From: Secundilactobacillus silagei JCM 19001
GTDB taxonomy: Bacteria; Bacillota; Bacilli; Lactobacillales; Lactobacillaceae
Direction of reading: 5' to 3'
NCBI RefSeq assembly: GCF_002217945.1
Contig: NZ_BCMG01000010.1
Coordinates: forward strand, 1-64,000
DNA: 64,000 nucleotides
In this document: positions 25,932 to 35,978 of the stretch, piece after piece
Layout of the letters: the number at the start of each line of letters is the position of its first letter
Position numbering within the stretch: the stretch's first letter is position 1
Made by a program: the position numbers and the translations under genes
Notes under the pieces: generated by a model
What the model was told of the DNA's origin: nothing
Database searches by the model: none
The model's input: the letters and a program-made list of their open reading frames with translations, nothing else

Positions 25932-27254
25932 ATGGATACTTCAGGCATGTATGTAGGACTTGATATCGGAACTACCTCAATTAAAGTCATCGTGGCAGAA
26001 TATTTAGAGGGACAACTGAACGTACTGGGCGTTGGTAACGAACGCGCAGCCGGTCTGAGCCGCGGCGTGATCGTGGATATTGATAAAGCGAGTGAAGCCA
26101 TCAAACGGGCAGTGAAAGCTGCCGAAGAGAAAGCTAGCATTCAGATTCACGATGTGATTGTGGGTATTTCGGCAAATATGTTAAAAATTGAACCGGTAAC
26201 GGGCATGATTGCCATTGGCGATCAGGCACGTGAAATTACCGATCAAGACGTTAGAGACGTCGCGGCGGCGGCCATCATTCAAAATTTACCGCCAGAACGC
26301 GAAATTATTAATCTGGTACCAGACGAATTTATCGTTGACGGTTTTGACGGGATCAAAGACCCCAGATCAATGGTGGGTGTTCGTCTGGAAATGAATGGCA
26401 TGCTCTTTACTGGACCTAAAACAATCGTACATAACACTAGAAAAGCGGTTGAACAGGCTGGGTTGAACGCACAACTGGCAGTTGTCAGTCCAATCGCTCA
26501 AGGTTTAAGTATTTTGAGTGACGGGGAACAGGATTTTGGGACCATTCTGCTGGACTTAGGGGGCGGCCAAAGCACCGCGGCGGTGATTCATGATCACCGG
26601 CTGAAGTTTGCCGAAGTCGATCCTGAAGGCGGCGATTACATCACCAAAGACATCTCCGTCGTGCTGAACACGTCCATTGAGAATGCCGAAAAATTAAAGC
26701 GTAATTATGGGTATGCTGATTCATCACGGGCCTCAGAGGATAACCAGTTCCCCGTTGACGTTGTGGGTCAAAGCAGGCCAAGCGATATTTCAGAAAAGTA
26801 TTTAGCTGAGATCATTGAAGCGCGCTTAATGCAGATCCTGGAGAAACTTAAGACGCAATTAACTGCCACCAACGCGCTATCCTTGCCTGGTGGTATTGTC
26901 TTGACGGGTGGCGTTGCTGCTCTTCCAGGCATTACTGATCTCGCTCAGGAGGTCTTCGACGTTCCGGTCAGAGTTTCAATACCTGATCAAATGGGACTGC
27001 GGCACCCTTCATTTACTCAGGCGTTATCACTGGTCAATTACCGTGGTCAAATGAGCGAAGTCGCACTGCTGGTTCAGTCGGCCTTAGCCGGCAACGACCA
27101 GTTAGTTTCGCAAATTGACTCACAGCCAGAACCGCAGCAGTCCGTTGAAGTGAGCGATTCACGTCATACTAAGCCTGCTCAAAGTCGTACGGATAAACCG
27201 AAAAAACAACGTGGACAGGGGATCAAAAAGTTCTTCACTGAATTCTTTGATTAA
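25932..27254 (+). CDS. ftsA: Cell division protein FtsA
   Basis: Actin-like protein that tethers FtsZ to the membrane. The 440-aa protein has the phosphate-1 motif YVGLDIGTTSIKVIV, a 1C domain, the phosphate-2 motif TILLDLGGGQSTAAV and the adenosine motif IVLTGGVAALPGI. A charged linker leads to the C-terminal amphipathic membrane-targeting helix (GIKKFFTEFF). AGAGGAGG lies ten bases before the ATG. 24 bases upstream of ftsZ. Confidence 0.97.
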   Translation: MDTSGMYVGLDIGTTSIKVIVAEYLEGQLNVLGVGNERAAGLSRGVIVDIDKASEAIKRAVKAAEEKASIQIHDVIVGISANMLKIEPVTGMIAIGDQAREITDQDVRDVAAAAIIQNLPPEREIINLVPDEFIVDGFDGIKDPRSMVGVRLEMNGMLFTGPKTIVHNTRKAVEQAGLNAQLAVVSPIAQGLSILSDGEQDFGTILLDLGGGQSTAAVIHDHRLKFAEVDPEGGDYITKDISVVLNTSIENAEKLKRNYGYADSSRASEDNQFPVDVVGQSRPSDISEKYLAEIIEARLMQILEKLKTQLTATNALSLPGGIVLTGGVAALPGITDLAQEVFDVPVRVSIPDQMGLRHPSFTQALSLVNYRGQMSEVALLVQSALAGNDQLVSQIDSQPEPQQSVEVSDSRHTKPAQSRTDKPKKQRGQGIKKFFTEFFD

Positions 27255-27278
27255 CCCGATTACTGGAGGGATTTAAAA

Positions 27279-28529
27279 ATGGAATTTTCGTTAGATTCAA
27301 CACAAAACCGAGGAGCCAATATTAAAGTCATTGGCGTTGGTGGCGGTGGTGGCAACGCCGTTAACCGGATGATCACAGAAGACGTTAAGGGTGTCGAGTT
27401 TATTGTTGCCAACACTGATGTTCAAGCACTGGAAGCTTCGAAGGCTGAAACTAAAATTCAATTAGGACCGAAGCTGACACGTGGACTAGGTGCTGGATCT
27501 AATCCTGAGATCGGTTCTAAAGCAGCTCAAGAGAGTGAAGATCAGATCTCAGAAGCCCTGACTGGTGCTGATATGGTTTTCGTCACTGCTGGTATGGGCG
27601 GTGGTACTGGTAACGGTGCTGCGCCTGTCGTGGCAAAATTAGCCAAGGAACAGGGTGCACTGACCGTGGGTGTTGTTACCCGGCCATTTACGTTTGAAGG
27701 GCCTAAACGCTCCCGTTTTGCTGCTGAAGGTGTTGCAGCAATGAAGGAAAACGTGGATACCTTGATCGTCATCGCCAATAACCGGTTACTGGAAATCGTC
27801 GATAAGAAGACCCCAATGATGGAAGCCTTCCAAGAAGCCGATAACGTGCTTCGTCAAGGTGTTCAAGGGATTTCTGACTTAATTACCAGTCCCGGTTATG
27901 TCAACTTGGATTTTGCTGATGTGAAAACCGTCATGCAGGATCAAGGTGCCGCTTTAATGGGTGTCGGTTCTGCTAACGGTGAAAACCGGACGGAAGATGC
28001 CACTAAGAAGGCCATTTCATCACCATTGCTGGAAGTTTCCATTGATGGTGCTGAAACAGTGCTGCTAAACATTACTGGTGGCCCAGACCTGTCCTTATTT
28101 GAAGCACAGTCTGCCTCAGAGATTGTTTCTAAATCAGCTACTAGCGACGTTAACATTATCTTCGGGACCTCGATCGATGAAAATCTAGGTGATGAAGTCC
28201 GGGTGACCGTCATTGCCACTGGTATCGACAAGAAGAAACACGAGACCGCTACTCGGACGGCACGTCGGTTAGCTGATGGCGCCACCCCCGTTAATAATTC
28301 ACACCGGGTTGACCATGATAATCAAATGGACAGCTTTAACGCCAGTCAAAGTGGTCAAAAACCATCATCATCAACCGAACCGCGTCGACCAGATGCCAGC
28401 GAATTCGACGGCGTCTCTAAACCCGACTTCAGCGTCTTTAACAACGATGACACTTCAAATAATGACACAGATAATGATACTAGTCTTGATACACCGCCAT
28501 TCTTTAAGCACCGTCGCAAAAACGACTAG
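27279..28529 (+). CDS. ftsZ: Cell division GTPase FtsZ
   Basis: Tubulin homologue forming the Z-ring. The 416-aa protein has [17 protein letters not shown], the tubulin signature [13 protein letters not shown] at about residues 107-119, the T7-loop region [11 protein letters not shown] and a long acidic, asparagine-rich linker (about 320-405). The C-terminal peptide [13 protein letters not shown] is a variant of the usual D-x-P-x-F-(L/I) tail that binds FtsA and SepF, with phenylalanine repeated. TGGAGGG precedes the ATG. Confidence 0.98.
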   Translation: MEFSLDSTQNRGANIKVIGVGGGGGNAVNRMITEDVKGVEFIVANTDVQALEASKAETKIQLGPKLTRGLGAGSNPEIGSKAAQESEDQISEALTGADMVFVTAGMGGGTGNGAAPVVAKLAKEQGALTVGVVTRPFTFEGPKRSRFAAEGVAAMKENVDTLIVIANNRLLEIVDKKTPMMEAFQEADNVLRQGVQGISDLITSPGYVNLDFADVKTVMQDQGAALMGVGSANGENRTEDATKKAISSPLLEVSIDGAETVLLNITGGPDLSLFEAQSASEIVSKSATSDVNIIFGTSIDENLGDEVRVTVIATGIDKKKHETATRTARRLADGATPVNNSHRVDHDNQMDSFNASQSGQKPSSSTEPRRPDASEFDGVSKPDFSVFNNDDTSNNDTDNDTSLDTPPFFKHRRKND

Positions 28530-28572
28530 TGCCACTGCAACACATGGATAAATAGCGAAAGGAGCGTTTATC

Positions 28573-29022
28573 ATGGGAAAATTTAGTATGAGTCGTTTTT
28601 TCGGCATGGATGATAATTACGAAGATGATGCTGAAGTATCCCCAGACACCCAGCAGCCAGTGGCTGATCAATCACTGGTACACAACCTTCATCCGCGGCG
28701 TGATGACAATAAAGTGGTCTCTTTGAACGCACCTCGTGCAGCAACGAACAGTAAAGCCAGCAAAATTGCTTTAGTTGAGCCGCGACTGTATTCGGACGTT
28801 CAAGACATTGCCAGTCAATTGCTTAAGCAGCAGGCTGTGATTGTTAATTTTAGTCGGATCGATGATGCTAACGCCCGCCGGATCATTGATTTTTTGACGG
28901 GAACGGTATTCGCTATTGACGGTGATATTGAACGAATCGGTGACGCAATCTTCTTATGTACACCCAAGAATTTTGAAATTACCGGAGATCTCTCAGCCAC
29001 TTTAGGCGAGAAACTGAAGTAA
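28573..29022 (+). CDS. sepF: Cell division protein SepF
   Basis: Membrane-binding FtsZ bundler that acts early in septation. The 149-aa protein has an N-terminal amphipathic start (MGKFSMSRFFGMDD), an acidic linker and the C-terminal SepF fold with PRLYSDVQDIASQLL, VIVNFSRIDDANARRIIDFLTG and VFAIDGDIERIGDAIFLCTP. GAAAGGAG lies before the ATG. Confidence 0.97.
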   Translation: MGKFSMSRFFGMDDNYEDDAEVSPDTQQPVADQSLVHNLHPRRDDNKVVSLNAPRAATNSKASKIALVEPRLYSDVQDIASQLLKQQAVIVNFSRIDDANARRIIDFLTGTVFAIDGDIERIGDAIFLCTPKNFEITGDLSATLGEKLK

Positions 29023-29033
29023 GGAGTGAGTTT

Positions 29034-29318
29034 TTGGTCGCTTTTGTGACGTTTGTGTTTTGGTTATTGAGCCGGGCAATCGACTTGTACATCATGGCCA
29101 TTGTGGTCTATGCGCTGTTGAGCTGGTTCCCAGGAGCGTATCAGACTAAGCTGGGACAATTACTAGGCGCCATTGTTGAACCGTTTCAGCGCTGGTTTAA
29201 CTGGGCGTCGATCGGCATGATCGGTTTTGGGCCGGTAGTGGCGATCTTCGTTTTAGGAATTGTCCGCAGCGGTCTAGTATTTCTCGAACAAATTGTTTTT
29301 CGACTTATGGGCATGTAA
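29034..29318 (+). CDS. ylmG: YggT/YlmG-family membrane protein
   Basis: The 94-aa protein has two hydrophobic blocks (about 2-27 and 57-85), with the conserved ALLSWFPGAYQTKLGQLL and EPFQRWFN motif between them. The family is linked to division and, in plastids, to nucleoid and membrane organisation; its biochemical role is open. It starts with TTG at 29034 behind AAGGAGTGAG, 11 bases after sepF. Confidence 0.92.
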   Translation: MVAFVTFVFWLLSRAIDLYIMAIVVYALLSWFPGAYQTKLGQLLGAIVEPFQRWFNWASIGMIGFGPVVAIFVLGIVRSGLVFLEQIVFRLMGM

Positions 29319-29334
29319 TTAGGAGGAGTTGACG

Positions 29335-30117
29335 TTGGCTGATCACATTGCACAGCATTTTCGAGCAGAAGAAGCACCGTTTATTGAAAGCGCGACGGGT
29401 TTCATTCAACAGGCCAGTGATGAATATCGGCCAATTTTGACCCATTTTTTGAATCCCAGACAGCAATACATTTTATCAACACTAGTCAATAGTGACGCCG
29501 AGCTGAAGCTGACCTTTCAAGGCGGCTATCCCGGCGCAGAAATGCAACGGGCGATGATTTATCCGAACTACGTTGCCCCCGCAGATCTGGACTTTGAAAT
29601 CAACTTGTTTGAGATCGATTATCCCAGAAAGTTCACCCAACTTCAGCACGGTCAGATCTTAGGCTCCATCTTAGGTGCCGGAATTGATCGGGATGTTTTA
29701 GGTGATATTATTACTGACGGTGAGCGGTGGCAGTTCTTCATCACGGCGGATATGAGCCGCTACGTGAGTGCACAGGTTGACCGCATGGGTAAGATCAAGG
29801 TGCGGTTGAACCAAATGGAGCTGGCAGATCATATCGTGCCGCTTGATGCCTGGGAAGAAGAGAGCACGACATTGTCTTCCACACGACTTGATAACGTGGT
29901 GGCAACCGGTTTTCATCTCTCACGGCACCGCGCTAAAGAATTGATTGAAGCCGGCCGCATTCAATTGAATTGGAATGATTTTGAACGGCCAGATTACCAA
30001 CTGGAACATCAAGATATTATTTCGGTTCGCGGTTTCGGCCGGGTACGGTTAACGAGTGTTAACGGCGTGACCAAAAAGGATAAGTTGAAAGTCACACTAG
30101 CAGTGCTGCATAAATAA
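29335..30117 (+). CDS. ylmH: YlmH-type S4-domain RNA-binding protein
   Basis: The 260-aa protein has a central fold typical of YlmH and a C-terminal S4 domain (about 180-250; STRLDNVVATGFHLSRHRAKELIEAGRIQLN). In Bacillus YlmH is tied to division and, by recent work, to ribosome rescue. A TTG at 29329 touches the AGGAGG; the TTG at 29335 is eight bases away and gives the expected start ADHIAQHF. It lies between ylmG and divIVA as in most Firmicutes. Confidence 0.92.
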   Translation: MADHIAQHFRAEEAPFIESATGFIQQASDEYRPILTHFLNPRQQYILSTLVNSDAELKLTFQGGYPGAEMQRAMIYPNYVAPADLDFEINLFEIDYPRKFTQLQHGQILGSILGAGIDRDVLGDIITDGERWQFFITADMSRYVSAQVDRMGKIKVRLNQMELADHIVPLDAWEEESTTLSSTRLDNVVATGFHLSRHRAKELIEAGRIQLNWNDFERPDYQLEHQDIISVRGFGRVRLTSVNGVTKKDKLKVTLAVLHK

Positions 30118-30140
30118 TTGCAATTGGGGAGGAACAGACG

Positions 30141-30848
30141 ATGGTACTTAGCCCATTAGACATTCATAATAAGGAGTTTTCAACAAAGTTACGTGGTTAT
30201 AACGTTGACGAAGTGAATGATTTTCTGGAACAGATCATTAAAGATTATCAGATTACTCTGGATCAGAATAAAAAATTAACGGATCAATTGGCTTCTGCAG
30301 ATGAAAAGCTGAAGTACTTCAACGATTTGAAAGATTCTTTGAACCAGTCAATCATTGTGGCGCAGGAAGCCGCAGACAAGGTGAAGTCAAACTCGCAAAA
30401 AGAAGCCGAGATCATCAATCAAGAAGCGCAGAAACAAGCGGATGATACGGTAAATGAAGCAACTCAAAAGGGCAACCAGTTAATTTCGGAAGCCTCCAAA
30501 CGAGCGCAAAAATTAGCCGTGGAAACTGACGACCTTAAGAAGAGTACCCGGGTATTTCGGCAACGGCTGCAAGTCATGCTTGAAAGCCAGCTGGAAGAAA
30601 TCAAGAGTGACAGTTGGGATAATCTGCTCAAGGATGACGGTTCATCGACCTATGAAGAAATTCAAAACGTCATTAAGCAAAACAAACTTGACAATGAGAA
30701 TGAAGATGGCGTAAACTCGACTTCACAAGCAGATGAACAATCCGATTCATCGGGTGAGATCTATGACGCTGATCAGCCGGTTGATCCAGATAACGATCAG
30801 TCAACTGAAACGGTTGTAATTTTTCCAGATGATGACGCTAAAAAGTAA
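30141..30848 (+). CDS. divIVA: Cell division/polarity protein DivIVA
   Basis: Coiled-coil protein that recognises curved membrane at poles and septa. The 235-aa product has the N-terminal lipid-binding region with LSPLDIHNKEFSTKLRGYNVDEVNDFL, a long coiled coil (about 30-150) and an acidic, unstructured C-terminal tail with many D, S and Q. AATTGGGGAGG precedes the ATG. Last gene of the division cluster before the ileS T-box leader. Confidence 0.96.
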   Translation: MVLSPLDIHNKEFSTKLRGYNVDEVNDFLEQIIKDYQITLDQNKKLTDQLASADEKLKYFNDLKDSLNQSIIVAQEAADKVKSNSQKEAEIINQEAQKQADDTVNEATQKGNQLISEASKRAQKLAVETDDLKKSTRVFRQRLQVMLESQLEEIKSDSWDNLLKDDGSSTYEEIQNVIKQNKLDNENEDGVNSTSQADEQSDSSGEIYDADQPVDPDNDQSTETVVIFPDDDAKK

Positions 30849-30863
30849 TCTGCGGCTAAATTT

Positions 30864-31087
30864 TAAAGCGGTATGAAGAATAGAAAGCATCCCAGCAAGT
30901 TTCAGAGAGCCGGTGTCATGGTGGAAAGCCGGTAACCACTGCTGGGGCGCAGATCATCTTCTAGCTGTCTGACTGAAACGTAAGTCAGGACGGGTCGGCT
31001 CCGTTAACGGCTAAGATAAGAGAATTATTGATTCTAAAATTGGGTGGTACCACGAAGACTTCGTCCCTTGGGTGAGGTCTTTTTTTG
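30864..31087 (+). promoter_or_regulatory. T-box leader of ileS (isoleucine)
   Basis: The T-box core GGGTGGTACCACG lies at 31042-31054, just before a terminator (stem GACTTCGTCC/GGGTGAGGTC, 31057-31079, then seven Ts). Stem I spans about 30885-30965. A run ATCATC at 30953-30958 supplies an ATC specifier for tRNA-Ile(GAT). The bulge TGGT fits an ACCA 3' end, matching the A discriminator of the tRNA-Ile at 1464. Uncharged tRNA-Ile should favour the antiterminator. Confidence 0.93.
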
Positions 31088-31117
31088 TGCCATTCAATAA
31101 TTTGAGGAGGGACCCTA

Positions 31118-33922
31118 ATGCGGGTAAAAGACACACTGAACTTAGGTAAAACCAAGTTCAAAATGCGCGGTAATTTACCAGTCAAAGAAGCTGATCTACA
31201 AAAAGCTTGGGCTGATAATAAAGTATATCAATTAAGACAAAAATTAAACGAAGGTAAACCAACGTTTATCTTACACGATGGCCCGCCATACGCGAATGGT
31301 GACATTCACATGGGCCATGCTTTGAACAAGGTGTCAAAGGACTTCATCGTCCGTTACAAGTCAATGAACGGCTTCCGGGCACCCTACGTTCCCGGATGGG
31401 ATACTCATGGGCTACCAATTGAACAAAAATTGACTCAACAAGGTTACGACCGTAAGAAGATGTCCACGGTTGCATTCCGGCAGTTATGCCGCAAGTATGC
31501 TTTGGAACAAGTTGACCGTCAACGTGAAGAGTTCAAACGCTTAGGAGTTACCGGTGACTGGGACAACCCATACCTGACCTTGAAGCCAGAATTCGAAGCC
31601 CAAGAAGTACGGGTCTTTGGTGCCTTTGCTAAACGCGGTTTGATTTTCAAGGGTAAGCGACCGGTTTACTGGTCATGGTCATCTGAATCAGCACTGGCTG
31701 AAGCCGAAATTGAATATCATGATGTAACGTCACCATCAGTGTTTTTCTGTGAACAAGTTGTAGATGGTAAAGGTGTGTTGGAAAACGACAATACATACAT
31801 GTGTGTGTGGACAACCACACCATGGACAATTCCTGCATCTGAAGGAATCACCATTGATGCCGGCTTTGATTATTCCGTTGTCCAGCCTAAGGGTGAAGAT
31901 CGTAAGTTTGTTATTGCCACTGAATTGGTTGACGGATGTGCCGAAAAGTTTGGCTGGGAAGATGTTAAGACGCTTAAAACGGTTAAAGGTAAAGACCTTG
32001 AGAACGTTTTGACCCGCCATCCATTTTATCCAGAACGTAAATTAGTTACCATGCTGGGTGACTTTGTTACCTTGGACGCTGGTACTGGTCTGGTCCACAG
32101 TGCTCCTGGTTTTGGTGAAGATGATTTCAACGTTGGTGTTAAATATGGTTTACCGATTTCAGTTCCAGTCGATGACAAGGGCTATATGACGAGCGAAGCC
32201 GGTCCTGATTTTGAAGGTGTTTTCTACGATGATGCCAACAAGATTTCACTGGATAAACTAAAAGCATCAAACTTGATGTTACACTTCATGCCAATCAAGC
32301 ATAGTTATCCATTTGACTGGCGGACTAAGAAGCCAGTTATCTACCGGGCAACACCGCAATGGTTTGCTTCAGTTGATAAGATGAAAGATGAAATCTTAGC
32401 TTCCCTTGACGATGTTCAATTCTTCCCAGACTGGGGTAAGAAGCGGTTGCACAATATGATTCGTGACCGTGGCGACTGGGTCATTTCACGGCAACGGGTC
32501 TGGGGCGTGCCGCTACCAATTTTCTACGGTGAAGACGGCGAAGCCATTATTACCCCAGAAACCATTGAACACGTGGCTCAGTTATTCGGTAAGTATGGTT
32601 CTGATGTTTGGTTTGCTCGTGAAGCTAAGGACCTGTTACCAGATGGCTTTACTTCACCGCATTCTCCAAACGGTAAGTTTACTAAGGAAACTGACATCAT
32701 GGATGTTTGGTTTGACTCCGGTTCTACTCACCAAGGCGTGCTGGTTGAACGACCAGAACTCGAATACCCGGCTGACCTTTACCTTGAAGGTTCTGATCAG
32801 TACCGTGGCTGGTTCAACTCCAGTTTGATCACCAGTGTGGCCGTTTCTGGTCACGCCCCATACAAGGCGGTATTATCACAAGGATTTACCCTTGATGGTC
32901 AAGGTCACAAGATGAGCAAGTCATTGGGGAACACGATTGCCCCAGCAGAAGTCATCAAGAAGATGGGGGCTGAAATCGTCCGTCTCTGGGTTGCTTCCGT
33001 TGACAGTAGCGCCGACGTGCGGGTCTCAATGGACGCCTTCACTAAGATTTCTGATGCTTACAAGAAGATCAGAAACACCATGCGTTACATGTTAGCCAAC
33101 ACCTCTGACTTTGATCCAAAGACCGATGCAGTTTCAGTTGAAGACTTAGCTTCAGCTGATAAGTACATGCTGGCCCAGTTCAACAAGTTAATTGAAAGCG
33201 TCAAGGGGCACTACGATCGTTATGACTTCTTGGATATTTACAAGGAAGTAATGAACTTCGTGATCTCTGATCTGTCAGCCTTCTATCTGGACTTTGCTAA
33301 GGATATCTTGTATATCGATGCCAAGGACAGCCATTCACGCCGTTCAATGCAGACGGTCTTGTATGATATTGCAGCTGGTTTAACTAAGTTGCTGACACCA
33401 ATTCTGCCACATACCGCAGAACAGATCTGGCCATTCCTGAAGGAACCAGAAGACTACGCCCAATTAGCTGAAATGCCAACTGTTCAACACTTTAACGGTG
33501 AAGATCAGTTAGTTGAAAACTGGGATGCCTTCATGGAATTGCGTTCAGATGTCTTGAAGGCCTTGGAAGAAGCCCGTGATCAAAAACTGATCGGTAAGGC
33601 TTCTGAAGCTAAATTGACCTTGTACCTTGATGACAAGCAGACTAAGTTATTGAACGACTTAGACACTGATGTTCGTCAGGTATTGTTGGTATCTGGCTTG
33701 ACCGTTGCTAAAATGGCGGATGCACCAACTGACGCTGAACAATTCAACGATGGTGTTGCCATCGTGGTAGCCGAAGCCGATGGTGACGTTTGCGAACGTT
33801 GCCGGATGACCCGCGAAACGGTGGGGGCCGATCCTGATTATCCGCACTTCTGTGACCGCTGTGCCAAGATCGTTCGCGCAGAGTTCCCAGAAACCGTGGG
33901 TGTTGCGTTTGATGAAAAGTAA
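31118..33922 (+). CDS. ileS: Isoleucine-tRNA ligase
   Basis: Class I synthetase charging tRNA-Ile. The 934-aa protein has the HIGH signature as HMGH ([16 protein letters not shown], about residue 58), the editing (CP1) domain with [12 protein letters not shown], and KMSKS ([10 protein letters not shown], about 600). A C-terminal zinc finger has CERC and CDRC near 890-910. The length and single-polypeptide layout are normal, and the sequence is of the classic bacterial type rather than the mupirocin-resistant type. GAGGAGGG precedes the ATG. Confidence 0.98.
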   Translation: MRVKDTLNLGKTKFKMRGNLPVKEADLQKAWADNKVYQLRQKLNEGKPTFILHDGPPYANGDIHMGHALNKVSKDFIVRYKSMNGFRAPYVPGWDTHGLPIEQKLTQQGYDRKKMSTVAFRQLCRKYALEQVDRQREEFKRLGVTGDWDNPYLTLKPEFEAQEVRVFGAFAKRGLIFKGKRPVYWSWSSESALAEAEIEYHDVTSPSVFFCEQVVDGKGVLENDNTYMCVWTTTPWTIPASEGITIDAGFDYSVVQPKGEDRKFVIATELVDGCAEKFGWEDVKTLKTVKGKDLENVLTRHPFYPERKLVTMLGDFVTLDAGTGLVHSAPGFGEDDFNVGVKYGLPISVPVDDKGYMTSEAGPDFEGVFYDDANKISLDKLKASNLMLHFMPIKHSYPFDWRTKKPVIYRATPQWFASVDKMKDEILASLDDVQFFPDWGKKRLHNMIRDRGDWVISRQRVWGVPLPIFYGEDGEAIITPETIEHVAQLFGKYGSDVWFAREAKDLLPDGFTSPHSPNGKFTKETDIMDVWFDSGSTHQGVLVERPELEYPADLYLEGSDQYRGWFNSSLITSVAVSGHAPYKAVLSQGFTLDGQGHKMSKSLGNTIAPAEVIKKMGAEIVRLWVASVDSSADVRVSMDAFTKISDAYKKIRNTMRYMLANTSDFDPKTDAVSVEDLASADKYMLAQFNKLIESVKGHYDRYDFLDIYKEVMNFVISDLSAFYLDFAKDILYIDAKDSHSRRSMQTVLYDIAAGLTKLLTPILPHTAEQIWPFLKEPEDYAQLAEMPTVQHFNGEDQLVENWDAFMELRSDVLKALEEARDQKLIGKASEAKLTLYLDDKQTKLLNDLDTDVRQVLLVSGLTVAKMADAPTDAEQFNDGVAIVVAEADGDVCERCRMTRETVGADPDYPHFCDRCAKIVRAEFPETVGVAFDEK

Positions 33923-33934
33923 TTAAAGATTAAA

Positions 33935-33980
33935 ACAAAACGGGTGTCAGACGAATGGTTTTGTCTGGCACCCGTTTTTT
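33935..33980 (+). terminator. Terminator after ileS
   Basis: Arms AAAACGGGTGTCAGAC and GTCTGGCACCCGTTTT around GAATGGTTTT. Strong stem with a T run. Confidence 0.92.
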
Positions 33981-34130
33981 GGGTACCACTGGCTTGATTT
34001 AGATAGGCTTGGTAGTTTAGAATAAAAAGCGAGTTATTTTCAATTAACGACCATGACACTGCTTAATTTCCAAGTCAGATAATGTTTAGAACGGATCAGA
34101 TAGGTAACTTAACTTGAATGGAGTGGCAGT

Positions 34131-34361
34131 ATGATTAAAGGAAAAGTAGAACGTTACAACGAACAAAACGGGTTTGGCTTCATTAAATCTGAAGCTGGTG
34201 AATCGCTATTTGTTCACTATACCGGAATTGAAATGGGTGGTTTTAAAAAATTAACGCCCGGACAAGAAGTTGAATTTGTGGTGGTTGAAGGCCAAAAGGG
34301 GCCTCAAGCAGCACGGGTCCGGCCAATTCAAGAATCAACGCAGACGGATTCTGAAGCATAA
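34131..34361 (+). CDS. Cold-shock-domain protein
   Basis: A 76-aa OB-fold nucleic-acid-binding protein. RNP1 is present as NGFGFIKSE; RNP2 reads LFVHYTGI where VFVHFSAI is usual, so it is a divergent member. The C-terminal tail (QESTQTDSEA) is longer and more acidic than in CspA types. It may act as an RNA chaperone. TGGAGTGG precedes the ATG. The preceding 150 bases after the ileS terminator show no clear promoter. The Nudix gene begins 25 bases later, probably cotranscribed. Confidence 0.85.
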   Translation: MIKGKVERYNEQNGFGFIKSEAGESLFVHYTGIEMGGFKKLTPGQEVEFVVVEGQKGPQAARVRPIQESTQTDSEA

Positions 34362-34386
34362 TTTCTGATCAACAAGGGATGATTAA

Positions 34387-34941
34387 ATGGATTTAGAAGA
34401 AAAAGTTGTCGCGCACGAGCCAATCTATGACGGTGCCATTATCAACGTCGAACGCCAAACGGTTGAATTACCCAATGGTGAAAAAGCCTATCGTGAAATC
34501 GTGCATCATTCAGGTGCCGTAGCGGTCATGGCCATTACACCGGAACAAAAAATGATTCTGGTACGTCAATGGCGCTCACCAATTGCACGCCCCACGTTAG
34601 AGATTCCGGCGGGCAAGCTGGATTCGCGTGATGGTGATGACCCTCAGCACGCTGCCATTCGGGAATTAAACGAGGAAATTCGGCTGCACCCTGACCACCT
34701 CGAACGGTTAGCCGGTTTTTATTCGTCAGTGGGTTTTTCAGACGAATACATGACGTTATATTTAGCGACTGATCTGCGGCCAGTGCAATCCGAATTACCT
34801 CGGGATAAGGGTGAAAACTTGAATATCAGGGCCTATTCCTTAGCCGAACTGAAAACGATGGTTAAAAACGGTGACATTGAAGATGCTAAAACGGTGATGG
34901 CGGTTTGGCGCTTTGAAATGATGCAGCAAAAAAGTAGGTGA
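34387..34941 (+). CDS. Nudix hydrolase (ADP-ribose pyrophosphatase type)
   Basis: A 184-aa protein resembling NudF/YqkG, which splits ADP-ribose to AMP and ribose 5-phosphate. The Nudix box, from EIPAGKLD to REL-EE, keeps the REx2EE core (IRELNEEIRL). Two extra residues lie in its first half, D replaces the first glutamate, and R replaces the last glycine. An SVGFSDEYMTLYLA stretch follows, as in ADP-ribose members. Its stop overlaps the next gene by four bases (GTGA). Substrate by family only. Confidence 0.84.
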   Translation: MDLEEKVVAHEPIYDGAIINVERQTVELPNGEKAYREIVHHSGAVAVMAITPEQKMILVRQWRSPIARPTLEIPAGKLDSRDGDDPQHAAIRELNEEIRLHPDHLERLAGFYSSVGFSDEYMTLYLATDLRPVQSELPRDKGENLNIRAYSLAELKTMVKNGDIEDAKTVMAVWRFEMMQQKSR

Positions 34942-35246
34942 GCCTTATCGCATATCAAGATGATGATCAGCGAGCAGACGATGGCGAACAGCCATTGAGC
35001 CGCAGCGCGTATCGTGAAGCACAGCGAAAAAAGCAGGAAGACTTTGACCGCCGCGACCATGAACGGCTGAAGGCCGAAAAGCGGTATGCTAAACAGCACA
35101 GTGACCCGGAATACGACCAAAAACAGCAGGACGCGGTCACGGCTGATAAGATCGGCCGGCTGAAGCGTCGATTAAACTGGACGATTGGCTGGCTGATCGT
35201 GGGTATCGTCGCAGTCTTTTTAATCCTATTTTTTGTGGAATTCTAA
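34938..35246 (+). CDS. Small charged protein with C-terminal membrane helix
   Basis: I do not recognise a named family. The 102-aa product has a highly charged N-terminal part (about 8-78, rich in D, R, K, E and Q, probably helical) and one membrane helix at the extreme C-terminus (about 80-100; WTIGWLIVGIVAVFLILFF). It would be tail-anchored with the charged part in the cytosol. The GTG at 34938 overlaps the Nudix stop; the Shine-Dalgarno sequence is weak, so it probably relies on coupling. It is placed between the Nudix gene and mtnN. Confidence 0.7.
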   Translation: MSLIAYQDDDQRADDGEQPLSRSAYREAQRKKQEDFDRRDHERLKAEKRYAKQHSDPEYDQKQQDAVTADKIGRLKRRLNWTIGWLIVGIVAVFLILFFVEF

Positions 35247-35270
35247 CGCTTATAAAGTGAGGGCAAGATA

Positions 35271-35957
35271 ATGAAATACGGTATTTTATGCGCCATGGAT
35301 GAAGAAATTGAAACGTTAAAAAAGGCCTTAGTCAACGAAAACGTCGTGGATGTTTCCGGCGTGTCGTTTTACGAAGGCACGATCAGCGACCAGGACGTGG
35401 TTTTGGTCCGCTCCGGGATCGGTAAAGTGCAGGCTGGACTAACGACCGCCTTATTGATCACGCAGTTTCACGTTGACGTGGTCATTAACTCTGGCTCTGC
35501 CGGTGGTATCGGTAAGGGTCTGCACGTGGGCGACGTGGTGCTGTCAACGCAGACGGCCTATCACGATGTCGACGCGCGGGCGTTTGATTACGTCTACGGT
35601 CAATTACCTGGCCAACCTGCCCGTTTTGATGCTGACAAGACCTGGGTCGCAAAGCTGGAACAGGCTGCCAAATCGACCGGACTGAACGTTAAAACCGGGC
35701 TGATCGTTTCTGGGGATCAATTTATTGCCAGTCACGAAGCTGTCGACAAGATCTTAAAGCATTTTCCAGACGCCTTATCCAGTGAAATGGAAGGCGCGGC
35801 GGTTGGCCAAGTGGCCCACCAATTTAACACCCCTTACGTCGTGGTTCGGGCAATGTCTGATGTTGGTGACGAAAACGCCGGGGTCAGCTTTGATGACTTT
35901 ATTATTGAAGCTGGTAAACGGTCAGCACAAATGTTGTTGGCCCTGTTTGCAGCTTAG
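35271..35957 (+). CDS. mtnN: 5'-methylthioadenosine/S-adenosylhomocysteine nucleosidase
   Basis: Hydrolyses MTA, SAH and 5'-deoxyadenosine, recycling SAM by-products. The 228-aa protein has the family start YGILCAMDEEIETL with its catalytic glutamate, then VLVRSGIGKVQAGL, INSGSAGGIGKGLHVGDVVLS and the SSEMEGAAVGQVAHQF block, with VRAMSDVGDENA near the end carrying the catalytic aspartate. It lies in an operon with iscS and mnmA. Confidence 0.96.
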   Translation: MKYGILCAMDEEIETLKKALVNENVVDVSGVSFYEGTISDQDVVLVRSGIGKVQAGLTTALLITQFHVDVVINSGSAGGIGKGLHVGDVVLSTQTAYHDVDARAFDYVYGQLPGQPARFDADKTWVAKLEQAAKSTGLNVKTGLIVSGDQFIASHEAVDKILKHFPDALSSEMEGAAVGQVAHQFNTPYVVVRAMSDVGDENAGVSFDDFIIEAGKRSAQMLLALFAA

Positions 35958-35978
35958 CGAGTTAAAGGAGTTTTTACA

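Noticed and set aside
32463-32828. 121-aa forward ORF inside ileS in another frame
   Set aside because: It overlaps the KMSKS-side of ileS, whose frame is intact and conserved.
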